Source: Nigrospora sphaerica
Taxonomy: Eukaryota; Ascomycota; Sordariomycetes; Amphisphaeriales; Apiosporaceae
Assembly (NCBI GenBank): GCA_018287875.1
Contig: JAGVVL010000001.1
Span: 1,116,001 to 1,180,000, forward strand
Direction of reading: 5' to 3'
Length of the DNA stretch: 64,000 nt
Shown here: positions 1-12,145 of the stretch, one piece after another
How the letters are laid out: the number at the start of each line of letters is the position of its first letter
How positions within the stretch are numbered: the first letter of the stretch is position 1
Notes under the pieces: generated by a model
Databases searched by the model: none
Seen by the model: the letters and a program-made list of their open reading frames with translations, nothing else
What the model was told of the DNA's origin: nothing
Translations under genes and position numbers: made by a program

Positions 1-480
1 GACGGCGTCGGGCAGGGCCTCCTTCTGGTGCCGCGTCTTCGGCTGGAGGAGGCCCACTAGCACGAGGGCCATGGTCAGGAAAGCGGCGCCTTTGCTGCTT
101 GCCATCCGGCTGATCATCTCTTTTGCCTTGTGCGCCATCATCGGACCGAGAAGCTCCTTTGCTTTTTGGATCACCATCGGGCCGAGAAGTTCCCGCGCTT
201 TGTGGGCTAGCACCGGGCCGAGAAACATCTTGGCCAGGAGAGCTGCCGTCGGTAGGGCTGCCGCTTCGTTGCTGTCCGCCGGATTGAAGATTTCCTTGGC
301 CAAAAGCGCCGCCGCCGGTATGTCCGCCGCTGGCAAGCCAGCTATCTGGTTGTGACTCATGTGCGGGAGCAGGGTTATGGCCACCAGGGCTGCCGCCTTG
401 CTGCAGACCGTCTGGCTGATGAGCTCCCTTGTGTCGGGCGCCGCCGCCTTCACCGACCGGGGAAATATCTTGTCCATCAT
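1..480 (-). CDS. Unknown protein with 12-residue helical repeats, partial at left edge
   Basis: I do not recognise this. A minus-strand frame is open from a pair of adjacent ATG codons (480 and 477) to the window edge, 160 codons with no stop, and an in-frame TGA lies just upstream of the ATGs. The middle carries three imperfect 12-residue units of the type LGPxxxxKAxEL (about residues 105-140), which would form an amphipathic helix rich in Ala, Lys and Leu. A hydrophobic stretch follows near the edge. The opposite strand is also open over part of this stretch, so the strand call rests on the helical repeat and composition. An upstream exon in the GC-rich region to the right is possible. The C-terminus lies outside the window. 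Confidence 0.4.
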   Translation of the reverse strand, partial: MMDKIFPRSVKAAAPDTRELISQTVCSKAAALVAITLLPHMSHNQIAGLPAADIPAAALLAKEIFNPADSNEAAALPTAALLAKMFLGPVLAHKARELLGPMVIQKAKELLGPMMAHKAKEMISRMASSKGAAFLTMALVLVGLLQPKTRHQKEALPDAV

Positions 481-1481
481 GGTTGCTGGGCTGGATATCA
501 CCACTCTTGCTAGACTTGGAACCGAGGACTGTCAGCGGCGAGCATGGATGGTGGAGGAAGACCAGTTGGGGGGGTCGTCAGAAGGTGGCAGGCGAACAAA
601 GTGGAAGGCGTCAGGGGTTAGCAGGGCCAACTGGCGAAGGCCCAAATAGGCACAGTACAACAACAACTTCAAGGGTGACGGGGGGGTGGACCGGTGGAGC
701 CACGACGATCCTTGGAAAAGAACGGGCCATCATGCGTGGTGGAGCGACATCCGAACAAAGAGTGGGGGAGCAGCGGCTAGAACCATCGACCGCAAGCGGT
801 GTGCCAGCCCTGCCAGCACCAGCGCCGACACTGCGAACGGGAAAGCCTGCCGCCGGCTTCTAGGCGGGAACAAGGGACATCCCGCCGCCGTCTCCGCTCT
901 AGCCAGGCTCAACCACGCCGCTGCAAAGTCCGCCGCGAGGCCGGTCGTCCGCACCAACACTGCCGTAGCTCCCGCCGTACGCCCCGGCCGGGGGACCACC
1001 GCCTCGTTCGGAGTCTCCGCCGAAGCCCCGCCCCCCCCCCCTCCCGAACCGCTGCCCAAACCACCGCCCGAGCCACCCTTACGAGTAGGGTCAACGGCAG
1101 GGGGGGGCGCCAGAGGGCAAGGAAGGTTTTGGTTCCTTGGGGACGGGCGGAGAATCACCGACAGAGGGGACAGGGACGGGCCGGGGCTTACCACCAAAGG
1201 GGACGGGGACAGTCTCAGGATGGCTACCAAAAGCACGGGTTGAGGATGGCCGCCAAAGGGGACAGGAGGACTTCCGTCAGGGACGAGGAGCGGGGGGTTA
1301 TCCAACGGAGCGGGAACGGGGAGGAGAACCTAAGGGGAGGGGTTCCAAGTGGCCACCTAAATGGAGGGGATCAGGAAGATAAGTTGAGGGGAGGGGGCAG
1401 GAAGACCAATTAAGGGGAGGCGAGGACCACCGAGAGGGTGAGCGCCCCACGTGCGAGGAACAGGAGACACCAGGCCAGCAC
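481..1481. other. GC-rich low-complexity stretch, no confident gene
   Basis: Both strands are open in several frames because of GC bias. There are a C-run near 1027-1042 and many GGGGA/GGGAC-type purine repeats at 1090-1430. One minus-strand frame (730-1305) reads as a Gly/Ser-rich and Pro-rich chain and one plus frame reads as Pro-rich. Neither has family features, so no gene is called. Confidence 0.4.
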
Positions 1482-2932
1482 TCATGCGCGCAAGGACGGG
1501 CCAGAGGCCGTTTCCCTACTTGCAGGGCGACGAGGCATGTCCCTAGGTGAAAGGGCATCAGGAGCCACGTCAAGGTCCCGGGGATGGCTATCTTGAGAGG
1601 GTGCACTGACCGGATTGACTTTGGGAACCGACTGCGAACTCCCACCCCCCGAGGCAACAACATCGGCTGGATGAGCAGTTTCCGGTTCGATAAGCGGCGC
1701 GGCGCAGGCGCCACTCTTGGACGACGACAAATCGACTCCCAGTGAGACAGCCTGGTCCCTACCGCCGATTTTGGGGGTGACACTGCCGGAGCTATCTTCT
1801 TTGTGAATTGGTTCGGTCGGCGGCGGAGTGCAAGCGCCGCTAGCATCTGACTGGGGATTGACCCCTGAAGCAACAACACCTGAACCTTGTGCGATGGCGC
1901 CGCCCGGCTTTCCTTCATGGGGTCTCACAGTGCCGAAATTACCTTCATGGGGGTTAACGGTGCTTGGATCACCTTCGTGAGGGGTAATGCTGCGAGAATC
2001 CCCTTCATGGGGTTTAACGATCCCGGGATTGCCTCCATGGGGCCCCACGGCACCTGAATCACCATCATAAGGAGTAATGCTGTCTGCATCATCCCCATGG
2101 AGACTGGCAATACCTGGATATGTTTCTTGTGGGTTAAGCACATGATTTGGCTTGGGGTTGGTAAACGGCATAGAATCCATTGGCGCGGTGTTGGTTGCCG
2201 GATCGGGGAACGGGTGCAACGTGTCGAAGCCCGGCTGGGTCACTGGGATGGGACTCTGGCTGAACGGAGGAATATAGCCGGCCGGAAGAGTATAGGCAAT
2301 GTAGCCGCCGCGGGGGCTGTTTGGATGATTCCACCCACCCTCGCCGCCGCTGTATGCTGGCTGGGCCTCACGGGAGAAACCCACGCTGTGGCAGGGTTGT
2401 CCTGCTCTGGACTGGTCCTGAGCAAGAACCTGGCCGAGCTGCGCCTTCGTGTCGGCGATGGCGGACTGGTCGATTGGCTTTCCCTGAGCTTGCTCGATTT
2501 GGTTAACAAGATCATGAAGGTACAGCTTCAAGACCTTGTTCTTCATCTTGCCGTTTTTCAAAGCAACGGCATTGGCTGAATTAGGGTCGGAGGCGGCGGA
2601 GATGGCCTGGTTGAAGCCCTGCACCTCTGCCTGTTCGGCTGTCTCTCGGGCTGCCTTGAGGATGGCGAGCTCGTTCGCCGAGACGATGACCAAGTTCTGG
2701 TTGTATATCTGGCGTTCATAGTCAGCAACGCGTGACCTGATACCAAGGACTGGTTCAGGTCGCAGTGTACAGGAAACTTGGCTTCGGCTTCGGCCAGAGC
2801 ATTGCCACAAACGCCATCCGAAATTTGGAACTGGGCGTACGGTCGATAGGAGAGGTCGCGCTTCGCAATTGGCAACGCAAGGACCGATGCTGTGGCCAGC
2901 AGCAAGGAAGTCCCGTAGCTGGGAAGATGCAT
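1482..2932 (-). CDS. Secreted fungal protein with repeat-rich C-terminal extension
   Basis: Two exons, 2932-2771 and 2708-1482, around a 62-nt intron (GTACAC...CAG, CTGAC branch-like site), give about 462 aa. The start at 2932 opens a signal peptide (hydrophobic core, then Leu-Pro-Ile-Ala and a Lys-Arg site near residues 24-25). The first 160 or so residues follow a pattern I recognise from small secreted ascomycete proteins of unknown function: a FQISDGVxGNALAEA block, an LAILKAARETAE block, then KMKNKVLKL. The splice joins AKFP to IYNQN, which restores that pattern. The usual family member ends soon after. This one continues for about 300 residues rich in Pro, Gly and Ser, including seven or so 10-residue units of the PHEGxxxxxx type. 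The intron choice is inferred from the frame change and family resemblance. Confidence 0.7.
1900..2105 (-). repeat. 30-bp tandem repeat coding for 10-residue units
   Basis: About seven degenerate 30-bp units, visible as CCTTCATGGGG-like blocks spaced every 30 nt on the plus strand. They encode PHEG-type decapeptides in the secreted protein. The period is a multiple of three, so unit gain or loss would keep the frame. Confidence 0.8.
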
Positions 2933-4446
2933 GATGCTATTCAGGGTAACAAAAGAAATGCTTTGATGGCCCGATCTAAACGATTGAGGGTGCAGAATAA
3001 GGCTGAATGTTATGGAAATGACGAAGCAAAAAGACTTACAGTTGAGGAGAGACCATGGTATTAATACTGACCCAGGAAGCATGGCCATATGTGCGCGAGC
3101 TCCTCAGGGAGACCTCCCCTCGTCTCTCGCGAATGCTGCCGCTTTGGCAAGTCCATAACACTCCCGAAGCGTCCAGGGCCGAGCGATGAAAGTGTATCAT
3201 CACCTTGCCCCAGGCGAATTTGGGCCACATCCGGCTTGGCACGTCTTTGGTGGTTAACAGACCCGTAACCTCGTCTGAAAACTACGGGACGTCGCAGTTC
3301 CCAATGTGTAGAAGCAAAGACCGTGCGAAGGGACTGCAGAGGGGTCTCACGGGCAAGGCGGGCGAGGTGCCCAATGTGCTCGGTCGTTGAACAGCTTTAA
3401 GCTTCATCTGAAGTGCGATGAGACCTCAACGGTACCAACGAGCAGCGACGCCGCCTGGCAACCACGTCCTCTCGCTTCCATCAGTACTCTGGCTCACGAA
3501 AGGCCACGGCGCTGCTGATCTTGTAGCTCCCGACCCCCATTCACGACGTCCAGAATGCCGCCGCGTCCTGAAACGTCGACAAGCCGACTGGCCACGACAC
3601 GGCGTCAGAAAAAGACCAAAAGAGCCTGTTGGACGGTGCCCAGGGTGATATGGGTTATGGCAAAGGTGATACTCACCGAAACGCCGTCTTGGGTTGAAAC
3701 AGGGTAGTCAAAATATTCGGCTGCCACTCAATGTGAAAGGAACAAGACCAGCATGTGTGACAAACCACGACTGCGGGGACTGACATCGAGATCCATTCCC
3801 ACCCCCATCGACAGATCCTCACGGGAGCCCGGGTGAAGACGGACTTTGGTACCAGAAGTACTAAAACACGAATCGGAAAACCATCGACACGCGCACAGCC
3901 AGCTTGGGACCAAAAAGGGAAAGCGCCCAGTCTGTTTCCGGTGCAATGCCTCGGCGTAGCCCGGACTTTTGTTGCCTAGATCAACGATGCCCGGGGTCCC
4001 TTGAAAGCGACCACATGCCCATTGCGACTTGTGCCGGCATGCGACAGGCGTCCTGCTCAGCAGCAACATGGCGTGGTGTAGCGATGCCCGTGGGGTTGTA
4101 ATGTAGATACCGAAGAGATGCATTATATCGGAAACTCTTAGGGTGTGTTATTAGCCCATGTGGGGGAGAAGAATCGAAAAGCTCCGTGGGAGGTCTGAGA
4201 AGGTCATTCACATGGCTTACCTTTGCCGGTGTACTCGTCCACCTTGATGGCCGGGCATCGTCTGATATAGGGAAGGCATCGTCCCCGGATACACCCTTAC
4301 CTATGGATGTGCGCCCCCGTCTCGTTGGCCAGGCTCGCCATGGTGCTGCCAGACCCGGGGCTCTAGAAGGGGCGACGGAGCACAGGTAAGAAGGTATTGG
4401 GCGAGGAATGGCGGTCATTTGTTTCATGTCCAGGCGTTAGTTTCCG

Positions 4447-5140
4447 TCATGGTATAGACCGGATATCAATCAGGTGCCGGCGCCGCAGAATTGGCTTCTG
4501 ATTTTCGTCTGTCCTGGGAATAACTCCCTGAGCAGTGCGCGGTCCGAGATGCCCTGGCTCATAGGCCCTGCAACCTAGGGGAAGCTTGGGGGTCAATGGG
4601 GGCAACCTGAGCCGCTCTGCCTCTGGCGGCGACGTGGTGAAGCGGACTTTTCCCTCTACCACGCCAAATCGCGCCTCCCGATTGACCGGGCTGCCCGACC
4701 GGTCCGTGAAAGTCAAGGCTGCCACGGCCCAGAACCAGGGCCGAGACCGTCGGTTGATTATGCCGGGCACCTACGCCCAGCTCGCTCGGCGCCTTTCTGT
4801 TTACTTCTGCAGCCGGCACCCGGTTTCCATGTCCACTGGGGTGGGTGAGGGCCCGAGATAGTCAATATCGCCATCGGGGCGCAGAACGGGGCTCGCAGCC
4901 GGGGGTTTTCTCGCTTGGGCCTTCGGTAGGCCCGTAGCGTGGAGAGGCGACCCCATCGGTGTGTGGAGGCGCAGTTTCCGAGGCAGTAGAGGCCGAGGAC
5001 GAGTTTTTAAGACCTGAAGAGGGCTGGGTGGCTATTCCCATCCGACGGGCGCAGGGTAGAGAGGGAGTCGAGGGAGTAGAAGAAAGCCAGGTCGGAGAAT
5101 AAGAACCCATATACCACGAGATCTGGGCAGCGGCCCACAT
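4447..5140 (-). pseudogene. Possible broken coding relic
   Basis: Minus-strand frames here read as protein-like but do not join: a Ser/Thr/Pro-rich frame from 5140, then in another frame a stretch reading PDGDIDYLGPSPTPVDMETG near 4800-4880, then a third frame from 4770 to 4447 ending at a stop. No domain was recognised. It could equally be an unrecognised spliced gene or chance. Confidence 0.2.
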
Positions 5141-6088
5141 TCGTATATGCTGCCGTTCAAGTGTCAGACCCCAGCGAACGAAGAGAGCAGAACAAATAGG
5201 TTATTTCGGCAGAGTAGGATGCTATTGAACTTCCGGTATGCAGCCGAGATGGGAAACAATGATCAGCAGGGCATAACCGTGTTGTATCCTCGGCTTGCCA
5301 TATGTGGCAGCCACGGCACATTGGTACCACGAGCCTACACTAATGAAATATGTAAACAGCACCAGTAAGCGTTCACCACAGGTGCTCATCGGCCGTGTCG
5401 GATAACATGGGATGCGAGCAAACAGTTGGCCACCCTTTAGGTACTGTGTGAGAGTATACAAGACATAGGAATGACTGAAGATCACCTTGAGTGAGTACTG
5501 AGGAGGATACTTAATAGTTGTGCGTTCCAGGTCATCAGCATGCACCTCTCGAATTTAGGTCTGCTGCTATGTTTGTACAATTGATACCTAATAAGCCCAC
5601 CTTCCAGGCTGGGTTACCCAGGCACAGGGCTGTTTCCCATCATCATCATCCGGGATCATCAGCAAGATACCCCGCCCCCCACAAGTGGAAACCGAAGTTC
5701 CCCAAGGCCTTGGTATCGTCTTGGCTGGTCGCATCCTGACGCCCATGGCAGCGTGCGTCTCAATGGATGCCATAACGATCCGAGCCTTCCTTCCCCCTTC
5801 GGCTTTCTCACCTCTCCTTATCCACTAATTCCGTGCTTTTTGTCCTCCTCGCGCCCACGCACCATAATCGTATAAGCCTCCGCCACCCCAGCCGCCTGTT
5901 CTTGGTTAAAGCGCGCCCTTTTATCCCGCGCTGCGCCTTGCCCACGTTCCCTCCCCGAGATCCCAAGCCTGTCTTTCCCTTTCCGAGCACGCGCAGTCCG
6001 GCCCGTCTCATCTTCATCGGAGGGGCCGCGCTCTCGTTCCTGGTCACCTCGCACCCGCGCAGCCCGCGCATTACGCAAGCGCACTCTC

Positions 6089-6112
6089 GCTCACTCACTC
6101 ACTCACTCCCTC
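6089..6112. repeat. CTCA-type microsatellite in a 5' leader
   Basis: A short run of TCAC/CTCA units (about five copies) inside the pyrimidine-rich leader upstream of 6227, followed by CCACC/CCCA runs. Confidence 0.7.
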
Positions 6113-6226
6113 AACCCCCGGACCCACCACCACCACCCACCCACCCATTCATCCATTCTCAGCTCGCGCGCCTCGCCTCCCGCCCACTCCCCCTTTCCCC
6201 GAACTTACGACCCCCGACGGCCTAAG

Positions 6227-6737
6227 ATGGGCAACATCTGCGGCAAGGCCGACAAGGACGACCATTTCGCCGGCGCCGGCCGCGTCGTCGGCACCGCCCC
6301 GGCCGCCCCGAGCCGCGCCTCGGTGCCTGCCTCCCGCGTCGTCGGCGGACCCCCACGGACGCTGGGTGGTGGTGATGGCGGCGCTGGCGCCGGCGGCGGA
6401 GGAGGAGCGACGACGGATGAGGCGCGGCGGCGCGCCGCTGAGGCCGCCGAGGTATGTAGCTCTCCCTGACCCGGGATGGGGCTTTCTCCGTCTTCCCCTC
6501 ACCCCCCTTCCTCTTCGGCCGCCCGCCCACACCCGGCTTACGACCCGGCTAACCAAACGTCTCGTCCCCTCCCAGGCCCGTGCTAAGGCGTCCGCCGCCA
6601 AAAACTCGGGCAAGCTGGGTGCGCAGCTGGCGGCGCAGAAGAAGCAGACGAGGCAAGAACTGCTAAATGAGGCGAGCATGGAGGAACGGCGCGCACGTGA
6701 TGCCGATGAGGCTGCTCAGGCCCGGGCTCATCACTGA
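6227..6737 (+). CDS. Small MGNIC-type, probably N-myristoylated protein
   Basis: Two exons, 6227-6451 and 6576-6737, with a 124-nt intron (GTATGT...CCCAG), encode about 128 aa. The N-terminus MGNICGK fits the N-myristoylation rule (Gly2, small residue at position 6) and has a cysteine at position 5 that could be palmitoylated, so membrane anchoring is likely. The middle is Ala/Gly-rich and disordered. The C-terminal half after the splice is a charged Ala/Lys/Glu/Arg helix (AKASAAKNSGKLGAQLAAQK region). I recognise no enzymatic domain. The ATG has a CCTAAG-ATGG context. The gene converges on prp5, whose stop lies about 300 bases downstream. The role is unknown; a membrane-tethered adaptor is a guess from the lipidation signal only. 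Confidence 0.75.
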
Positions 6738-7032
6738 GCCGAGCCACGTACCGGAGGCGCTAGTTGGCGAGCATTTCCACACGTGGCTAGAAAAATCATC
6801 GGGGTGGCCGCTTCGAGAATGCTTCAGTCAAGTTGGGATAGATGGTAATCTAGCACGTTTAATGTGTCATTACTTCTGTAATCGTCGCGTGGGTTTCCGG
6901 GTGCTGCTGCAATAGGCGGGAGCTTAGAACGTACTGGCTGAAAGGACCGGATACGCCAAATTTTATATATAGGTAAACAAGTACTTTTGTATTCGAACAG
7001 TTGCAACCCCAACCCCAACCCCCCCACCGTAC

Positions 7033-10000
7033 TCAAATAACGTTATATCTACCACTGGCCGGCGCTCGGCTCTCGGCATCGGCAGCTGCCACGGTGCCCT
7101 CCTTAAGTAGCCTCGTAAGCTCGTTCATGGCACTGGCTACCACCAGCTCCGTATCGCCTTCCACCAAAATATACAATTTGGGTTCGCCACCCGGTTGGAC
7201 TTCCTTGCCGGCAGGGTAGAAGGTACCCTTGGTGGTGATGGACGTGCCCGTAGCTTCGAGAATCTTGGCCACGTTGGTACGGTTTGTGACGGCCCAGCGA
7301 GCTTTCTGAGGGAAGTCGTTAATCTCGAGTGTGGCGTGGAACGCACCAGCGTCGGGACCCTTGTTGTCGATGGGTTGCCCAGGCCGGAGCTGGCCCGTCT
7401 TATTAAGGCGAGCGTTGATGGCGTTGATGGCTGACGACACCTTGTCCAGCGGGTTGTTGCCGCCCGAAGTATGCGCCGGTGCCTCTTCTCGTTTGTGAAT
7501 CGTGTACTTGGGTTCCAGATCCACCACTTTAGGCGCCGGAGCATCACGGCTTGAAATAGCCGACGCAGCGGCTTGAATGGCCGACACCGCCTTGTCGTCC
7601 TTCTGGTCGTCCTTGCCCTTGCCCTTGCCGTCCTCATCGTCGTCGTCCTCGCCCTCGGTCCGGTGAGTTTTGCGTTCCCGCAGCCTGGCAGCCTCTCGCT
7701 CTTGGTCCAACCGGTCGAGTCCCTTGCCTCCAAACCCGCTTCCTTCTTTGGCTTTGCCCGACTTAACCTTGTCCTGGAATGCCTTACGCATCTCGGCCAC
7801 TTGCTCGGGAATCGGCTGTCCGCTCTGCTCGAGAGCCTTGGCGATAGGGCCAGCGCAGTTCTCCTGGTCTCCAGTGATGAAGGTGACGGCGGTACCCTTG
7901 TTGCCGGCTCGCCCGGTTCGCCCAGCGCGGTGCACGTAGTCTTCGAGATGGTTGGGGGCATCGTAGTTGACCACAAGTTTGAGCTGCTTGACATCGAGAC
8001 CACGGGCAGCGACCGATGTGGCAATCAGAATGGGGATGACGCCGTTTTTGAAATCGGAAATAGTCGAATCCCGGTCGATCTGGTCCTTGCCGCCGTGGAT
8101 AGACATGCAAGGATAACCTTTTTGCATGAGTTCTTTGAGCAACTTATCGGCTTTTTCTTGTCGCTCGACAAATATCAAGGACCGCGCGTCGTCGTCCTTG
8201 TCGTAGAGCTCGCCCAACAGCTCCAGTAGCCGGAGGAACTTGGCCTCCTCTTCCCGGACTTCCACGATCTGAGTAATCTCGGGCGCAACAGTGCTCTTGC
8301 CACCAACTGTAATTTCGATGGGGTTCTTGAGCACCTTCTTCGCCAGCGAATCCATGATGCGTGGCATCGTCGCCGAAAACAAGATGTTCTGGCGGTCCGG
8401 CCGCATGTTGTTGAGGATCTTCATGACTTGGGGCTCGAAGCCCATGTCAAACATTCGATCGGCCTCATCAAGGACGACGTACGTCACTCTCTTGAGATTG
8501 GTCACACGCCCTTGGTTGGCTGCAAGAAGGTCAATCATGCGACCGGGTGTGCAAACCACGATTTCAGCGCCGCGCTTCAACTCGGCAATATGATCTTTGA
8601 TGGGAGCGCCACCATACGCACACACAGCGCGCAGATTCATCGACTTCAGGAAAGGCTTGCAGTCGCGGTGGATCTGCGTCGCCAACTCTCTCGTAGGCGT
8701 CATGATCAGCCCAATCGGGCCATCGTTTTCCTTAAGCGGCTCCTGGTCTTTGATATGGCGAAACATGGGCAAGAGGAAAGCCAAAGTCTTGCCAGACCCC
8801 GTCTTAGCCATGCCGATGACATCACGGCCCGACATGATAGCCGGGAAAGCCTGCATCTGAATAGGGGTGGGCTTCTCGAACCCCAACTGCTCGACGATAT
8901 CCAGCATCTTTCGAGACAGGGCGCACTGGGACCATTTCTGGACCGGTTTGGGAACGTCTTTGCCCGCCACCTTAATGCCGTCCAGCTCCAGACGCAGATC
9001 GATCAGGTCAGCTTCCGTCATGTCGGCCAACTCGGCCGGTTCGACCCAAAAGTTCTTCCGAATAGGATCCATATCCAGTTTGCTGTAGTCCACCGTGGGG
9101 ATATCCTTCTTTCTCCGAGCCTTGGCTACTGTAGCAAGGAATGCATCCGGGCTGTCGTCCTTCTTTTTGTCGAAGTCATACTCATCGTCGCTGAAATACG
9201 CTTCAGGTTCTTGTTCTGGCTTCTTGTTGTTAATCTTCCGTTTCAATGGTTCATCTACCATCGGCTTCGACTCCAGGTCATTCATAAACGCATCGAGAGG
9301 GTCCTCCTCCTCAACGTCGACTTGCATGGCTTCGGGAGCCGGCACCGCGGGAGCTGGGGCTTCAGGGGCCGGTGCTTCAAGAGATTCGACTCCGTCCATC
9401 TTCTCGTCCGGAACCTCTTGCGCCTCTTGAGCAATTCTCTCCTCGCGCCGTTCTTGAGCAGCCCGGGCAGCGGCGGCTTCAGCAGCCTCATCGCCAGCAA
9501 AGTCATCAACGTCCGCTTCGTCTCCTTCATCGGCTTCGTCCTGGTTTCCGGCGGGCGCGTCATCCACATCGGCGAGGGGAAGTGAAGGCAGCTTTGCCAT
9601 CTTTCTTTCAGACGTTTCCTCCTCGTCTAGATCAAGCTTCCGCTTCTGGGGGGCCTTGTCGTCGGCCGTCGTCTTTTTATGGAAGCCAAAACCGCTTGTC
9701 TTGCCACTGAGGAGGGCAAAAGCTGCGCGTGTATTAGCATCGGGCAAGCTAGAGGAACACAGGAAGGACGACCTACCCTTCGGATCCTTGGCTGGAGGTA
9801 AGCTGGTGGCCGGCGGGGGCGCAGCTATCCCGCCGAGTTTCGCGGCGTTGCTGGGAGAATGCGCCCTTGGTGCCGATTTTTTGGCGATGGCCTTGGGGTC
9901 AAATTTGCCCGCATAGGGGGTTTGGGGAGACGCAGCGGCCGCGTCACCGGGAGAGGCTGGTGCCGGCGCAGCAGGAGACGCCACTGTGGGAGATGCGCTC

Positions 10001-10749
10001 GCAGGTATACCATTAGCTCGCTGGTCCATCTCGGCGAGGAGCTTTCTGGTACCACCCGGGGTAGCGTCTTTCTGCTTCTCTTTTTCCTCCTTATTCTTCT
10101 TCCATGCTGCCAGCTTGGCGAGGCGCTCGGCCTTCTTCTGAGCTTCGGCCTGTGCGGCAGAGAGTGTTGGCGTAGCCCTGGAGTCAGATGGCTGAATAGA
10201 ATTGGACGAGGAGCGGGTCTCCGTTGGGGGTGCCTTGCTCGGGTCGGCGGACGGCGGAGCACGCTCACGACTGTCGCCTCGCCTGCTGCGCGGGTGGGAG
10301 TCAGCAGTACCTTCGCGCCGGGCTCTCGTTCGGTCGCGGGAATCGTCTCGCCTTTGGCGGTAGTCCCTTTCCGAGTCGCGATCACGGCTTCGGCGCCTAC
10401 GGTTTTCTTCCCTGTCACCGTAGCGGTCGCGCGACCGTCGGCGATCCCGACCGCCACCTCGTCGGGGTTCATCGTCCCTCGGCCCTAAGGAGCGGTCGCG
10501 ACGGCGGTCGTCATGATATCTGTCGCGATCGCGTCGACGCTGGGGATCACGAGGGTCAGAATCACGGCTGCCGTCGCCGGCGTGGTGTCGTCTTACATCT
10601 GTGACGCTGCGAGAGCGACTGCGACGGCGGCCATGGTCCCTGCGGTCCCATTCCCGGTCCCGGTCCCGGCGGTCATCATCTCTGCGATGTCTTCTCGAAG
10701 ACTGGCTTCCTGCAGGAGTTGGTGAGCGTGAGTCTCTGAGCCGAGCCAT
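7033..10749 (-). CDS. PRP5: Pre-mRNA-processing ATP-dependent RNA helicase Prp5
   Basis: A 1238-aa DEAD-box helicase in one open frame. Prp5 acts in the nucleus, uses ATP to remodel U2 snRNP, and helps form the pre-spliceosome while checking the branch-site helix. Residues 1-180 are RS/RD/RE-rich, as expected of a splicing helicase; about 200-560 are low-complexity and acidic. The core follows: Q motif ([10 protein letters not shown], about 630), motif I AKTGSGKT (about 650), PTRELA, motif II DEAD (about 757), motif III SAT (about 791) and motif [12 protein letters not shown] (about 945). The C-terminal 100 residues resemble the KH-like tail of fungal Prp5 and end in SGRYNVI. A GT...AG-bounded 70-nt segment at 9707-9776 looks intron-like, but removing it would break the frame, so I kept it as coding. 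ATG 10749 opens the RS region. Confidence 0.95.
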   Translation of the reverse strand: MARLRDSRSPTPAGSQSSRRHRRDDDRRDRDREWDRRDHGRRRSRSRSVTDVRRHHAGDGSRDSDPRDPQRRRDRDRYHDDRRRDRSLGPRDDEPRRGGGRDRRRSRDRYGDREENRRRRSRDRDSERDYRQRRDDSRDRTRARREGTADSHPRSRRGDSRERAPPSADPSKAPPTETRSSSNSIQPSDSRATPTLSAAQAEAQKKAERLAKLAAWKKNKEEKEKQKDATPGGTRKLLAEMDQRANGIPASASPTVASPAAPAPASPGDAAAASPQTPYAGKFDPKAIAKKSAPRAHSPSNAAKLGGIAAPPPATSLPPAKDPKGRSSFLCSSSLPDANTRAAFALLSGKTSGFGFHKKTTADDKAPQKRKLDLDEEETSERKMAKLPSLPLADVDDAPAGNQDEADEGDEADVDDFAGDEAAEAAAARAAQERREERIAQEAQEVPDEKMDGVESLEAPAPEAPAPAVPAPEAMQVDVEEEDPLDAFMNDLESKPMVDEPLKRKINNKKPEQEPEAYFSDDEYDFDKKKDDSPDAFLATVAKARRKKDIPTVDYSKLDMDPIRKNFWVEPAELADMTEADLIDLRLELDGIKVAGKDVPKPVQKWSQCALSRKMLDIVEQLGFEKPTPIQMQAFPAIMSGRDVIGMAKTGSGKTLAFLLPMFRHIKDQEPLKENDGPIGLIMTPTRELATQIHRDCKPFLKSMNLRAVCAYGGAPIKDHIAELKRGAEIVVCTPGRMIDLLAANQGRVTNLKRVTYVVLDEADRMFDMGFEPQVMKILNNMRPDRQNILFSATMPRIMDSLAKKVLKNPIEITVGGKSTVAPEITQIVEVREEEAKFLRLLELLGELYDKDDDARSLIFVERQEKADKLLKELMQKGYPCMSIHGGKDQIDRDSTISDFKNGVIPILIATSVAARGLDVKQLKLVVNYDAPNHLEDYVHRAGRTGRAGNKGTAVTFITGDQENCAGPIAKALEQSGQPIPEQVAEMRKAFQDKVKSGKAKEGSGFGGKGLDRLDQEREAARLRERKTHRTEGEDDDDEDGKGKGKDDQKDDKAVSAIQAAASAISSRDAPAPKVVDLEPKYTIHKREEAPAHTSGGNNPLDKVSSAINAINARLNKTGQLRPGQPIDNKGPDAGAFHATLEINDFPQKARWAVTNRTNVAKILEATGTSITTKGTFYPAGKEVQPGGEPKLYILVEGDTELVVASAMNELTRLLKEGTVAAADAESRAPASGRYNVI

Positions 10750-12145
10750 GAGAGCGTGGTAGTAGCGGCTCGGTAGACACTACTAGTGGTGAGAGCTACC
10801 AGAAGACTCCCGTCGTATGACCAGACAATGCGGACGGTAGGGGGGTATGAGATTGTCAGCTGTGTGAGGGGGGCGAAGTACCGCCTGGAGGCAGAACTAC
10901 TGAATAGGATCTGGACGTGCTGGCTGGCGGTGGTGAGATGGAGGCACCACCGTCGATATCTGCAGGGTCGAGGCAGGATGGATGATGGAGGGAAAGAAAG
11001 AGGACCTGGTTATCTCGAATCGGCCATCTGCAGTGCTCTTTAGTCAGTCATGGTCCGTGCACGACGGTAGTGGCTCGTAGGCCTTATTATTGGGCAAGTA
11101 GAGGTACGGAGTACTCCGTACAAGAAGCGCGCATGTAGCGCCATCCATGCTTGGAGGGTTCCAGTTTGCATGACCTGCATGGCACAAGGGGGCATGTATC
11201 TTCTCGTGTCCTCATGTACTAGCGGGGATGTCTTTGCGCGGTGCACAGCTGAGAGTGTTGTGCGATGACCCCATACCCGCTGTGATTGCTGTAAGTGCTC
11301 CGGTCTTCTCGTCCACCAGAAGCAGTATCGCTGCTTACTTAGGTTCCTATATACCTACCTAGGTACTTTACTCAGGAAAGTAGGTACCTGACCAAAGTTC
11401 CCTAGGTAGTAGGTGGCGGCATCGTTGCTTCCAGTGGCAGAGCTGCCCCGCCTCGTAGGTCGTCACGGGAATCACCAATTGTCTGCACGTGTGTACACGA
11501 AATCCGGCTCCGGTATCACTCAATATTCATTCCGTTATGAGAAACCCGTCTTTGTAACGCGATGGAAGTATGGGAACAAGTTTCGGTGTACAAGTACAAG
11601 AACGCAGCAACTAACGAATTGCCCAGGTAACCTCCGGGGTGGTACAGTAAATTCGGTGTTGATGGTCCAAGCTCCTTGAACCGTGTCGCGTTAGTTAAGA
11701 TTTGGACATTGAAGAAGGAAACAGAAGCGCGCGCGGGAGGGGCATACCCTGATATGGAGAGCCTGGAGGGGATCAAACATGGGAGCTTACCCGCACCTTC
11801 CCACAAATTGCCGGCAGCAGAGCTGTCAACCTACCTCAGGAGCCGGTTGGTGTATGCCGTGTATATTCGTGCCTTAACTCGCCAAAAGCAAGTGAGTGGC
11901 TGGCCCGTATTCTCTCAACATCCACCGGGCAGGAACTGGGATCGTCACTTATCCGAGCTCCACCCCGGACTTGAACTGAGGTCAGTGTCTGCTCGTCGTC
12001 CGGCTTGTCTGCTCCGTACTCCGGACCGACTCACTCGTTTTCCCGCCGAGCCTCACCAATTCGTCCCGCACAGCATCGCGTTTGCGACAAACACCCTCCA
12101 ACTGCCACCGGCCCCCTCCCCGCCACTACACCAGGCCGCCCAACT
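10750..12145. other. Divergent intergenic region between PRP5 and the HMG-box gene
   Basis: About 1.4 kb separating two divergent starts, so it should hold both promoters. No gene is supported. At 11352-11414 there is a cluster of TACCTACCTAGGTAC-like palindromic words (see findings). From about 11990 the sequence is pyrimidine-rich, as in a fungal leader. Confidence 0.6.

Larger units (their letters stand above)
2933..6226. other. Intergenic, 3.3 kb, no confident gene
   Basis: Only short open frames with no recognisable domain. The best protein-like composition is on the minus strand at 4447-5140, listed separately. The final 400 bases (about 5800-6226) are pyrimidine-rich and probably hold the promoter and 5' leader of the next gene. 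Confidence 0.5.

Noticed and set aside
730..1305. Minus-strand 191-codon Gly/Pro-rich frame
   Set aside because: All frames are open here because of GC bias; there is no domain or consistent codon pattern.
7000..7025. CCCCAA repeats resembling telomeric sequence
   Set aside because: Only three units, not the fungal TTAGGG type, and located in a 3' spacer between two genes.
9707..9776. Intron-like segment inside PRP5 (GTAGGT...CAG)
   Set aside because: It is 70 nt and its removal would shift the frame of the helicase; the frame is continuous if kept.
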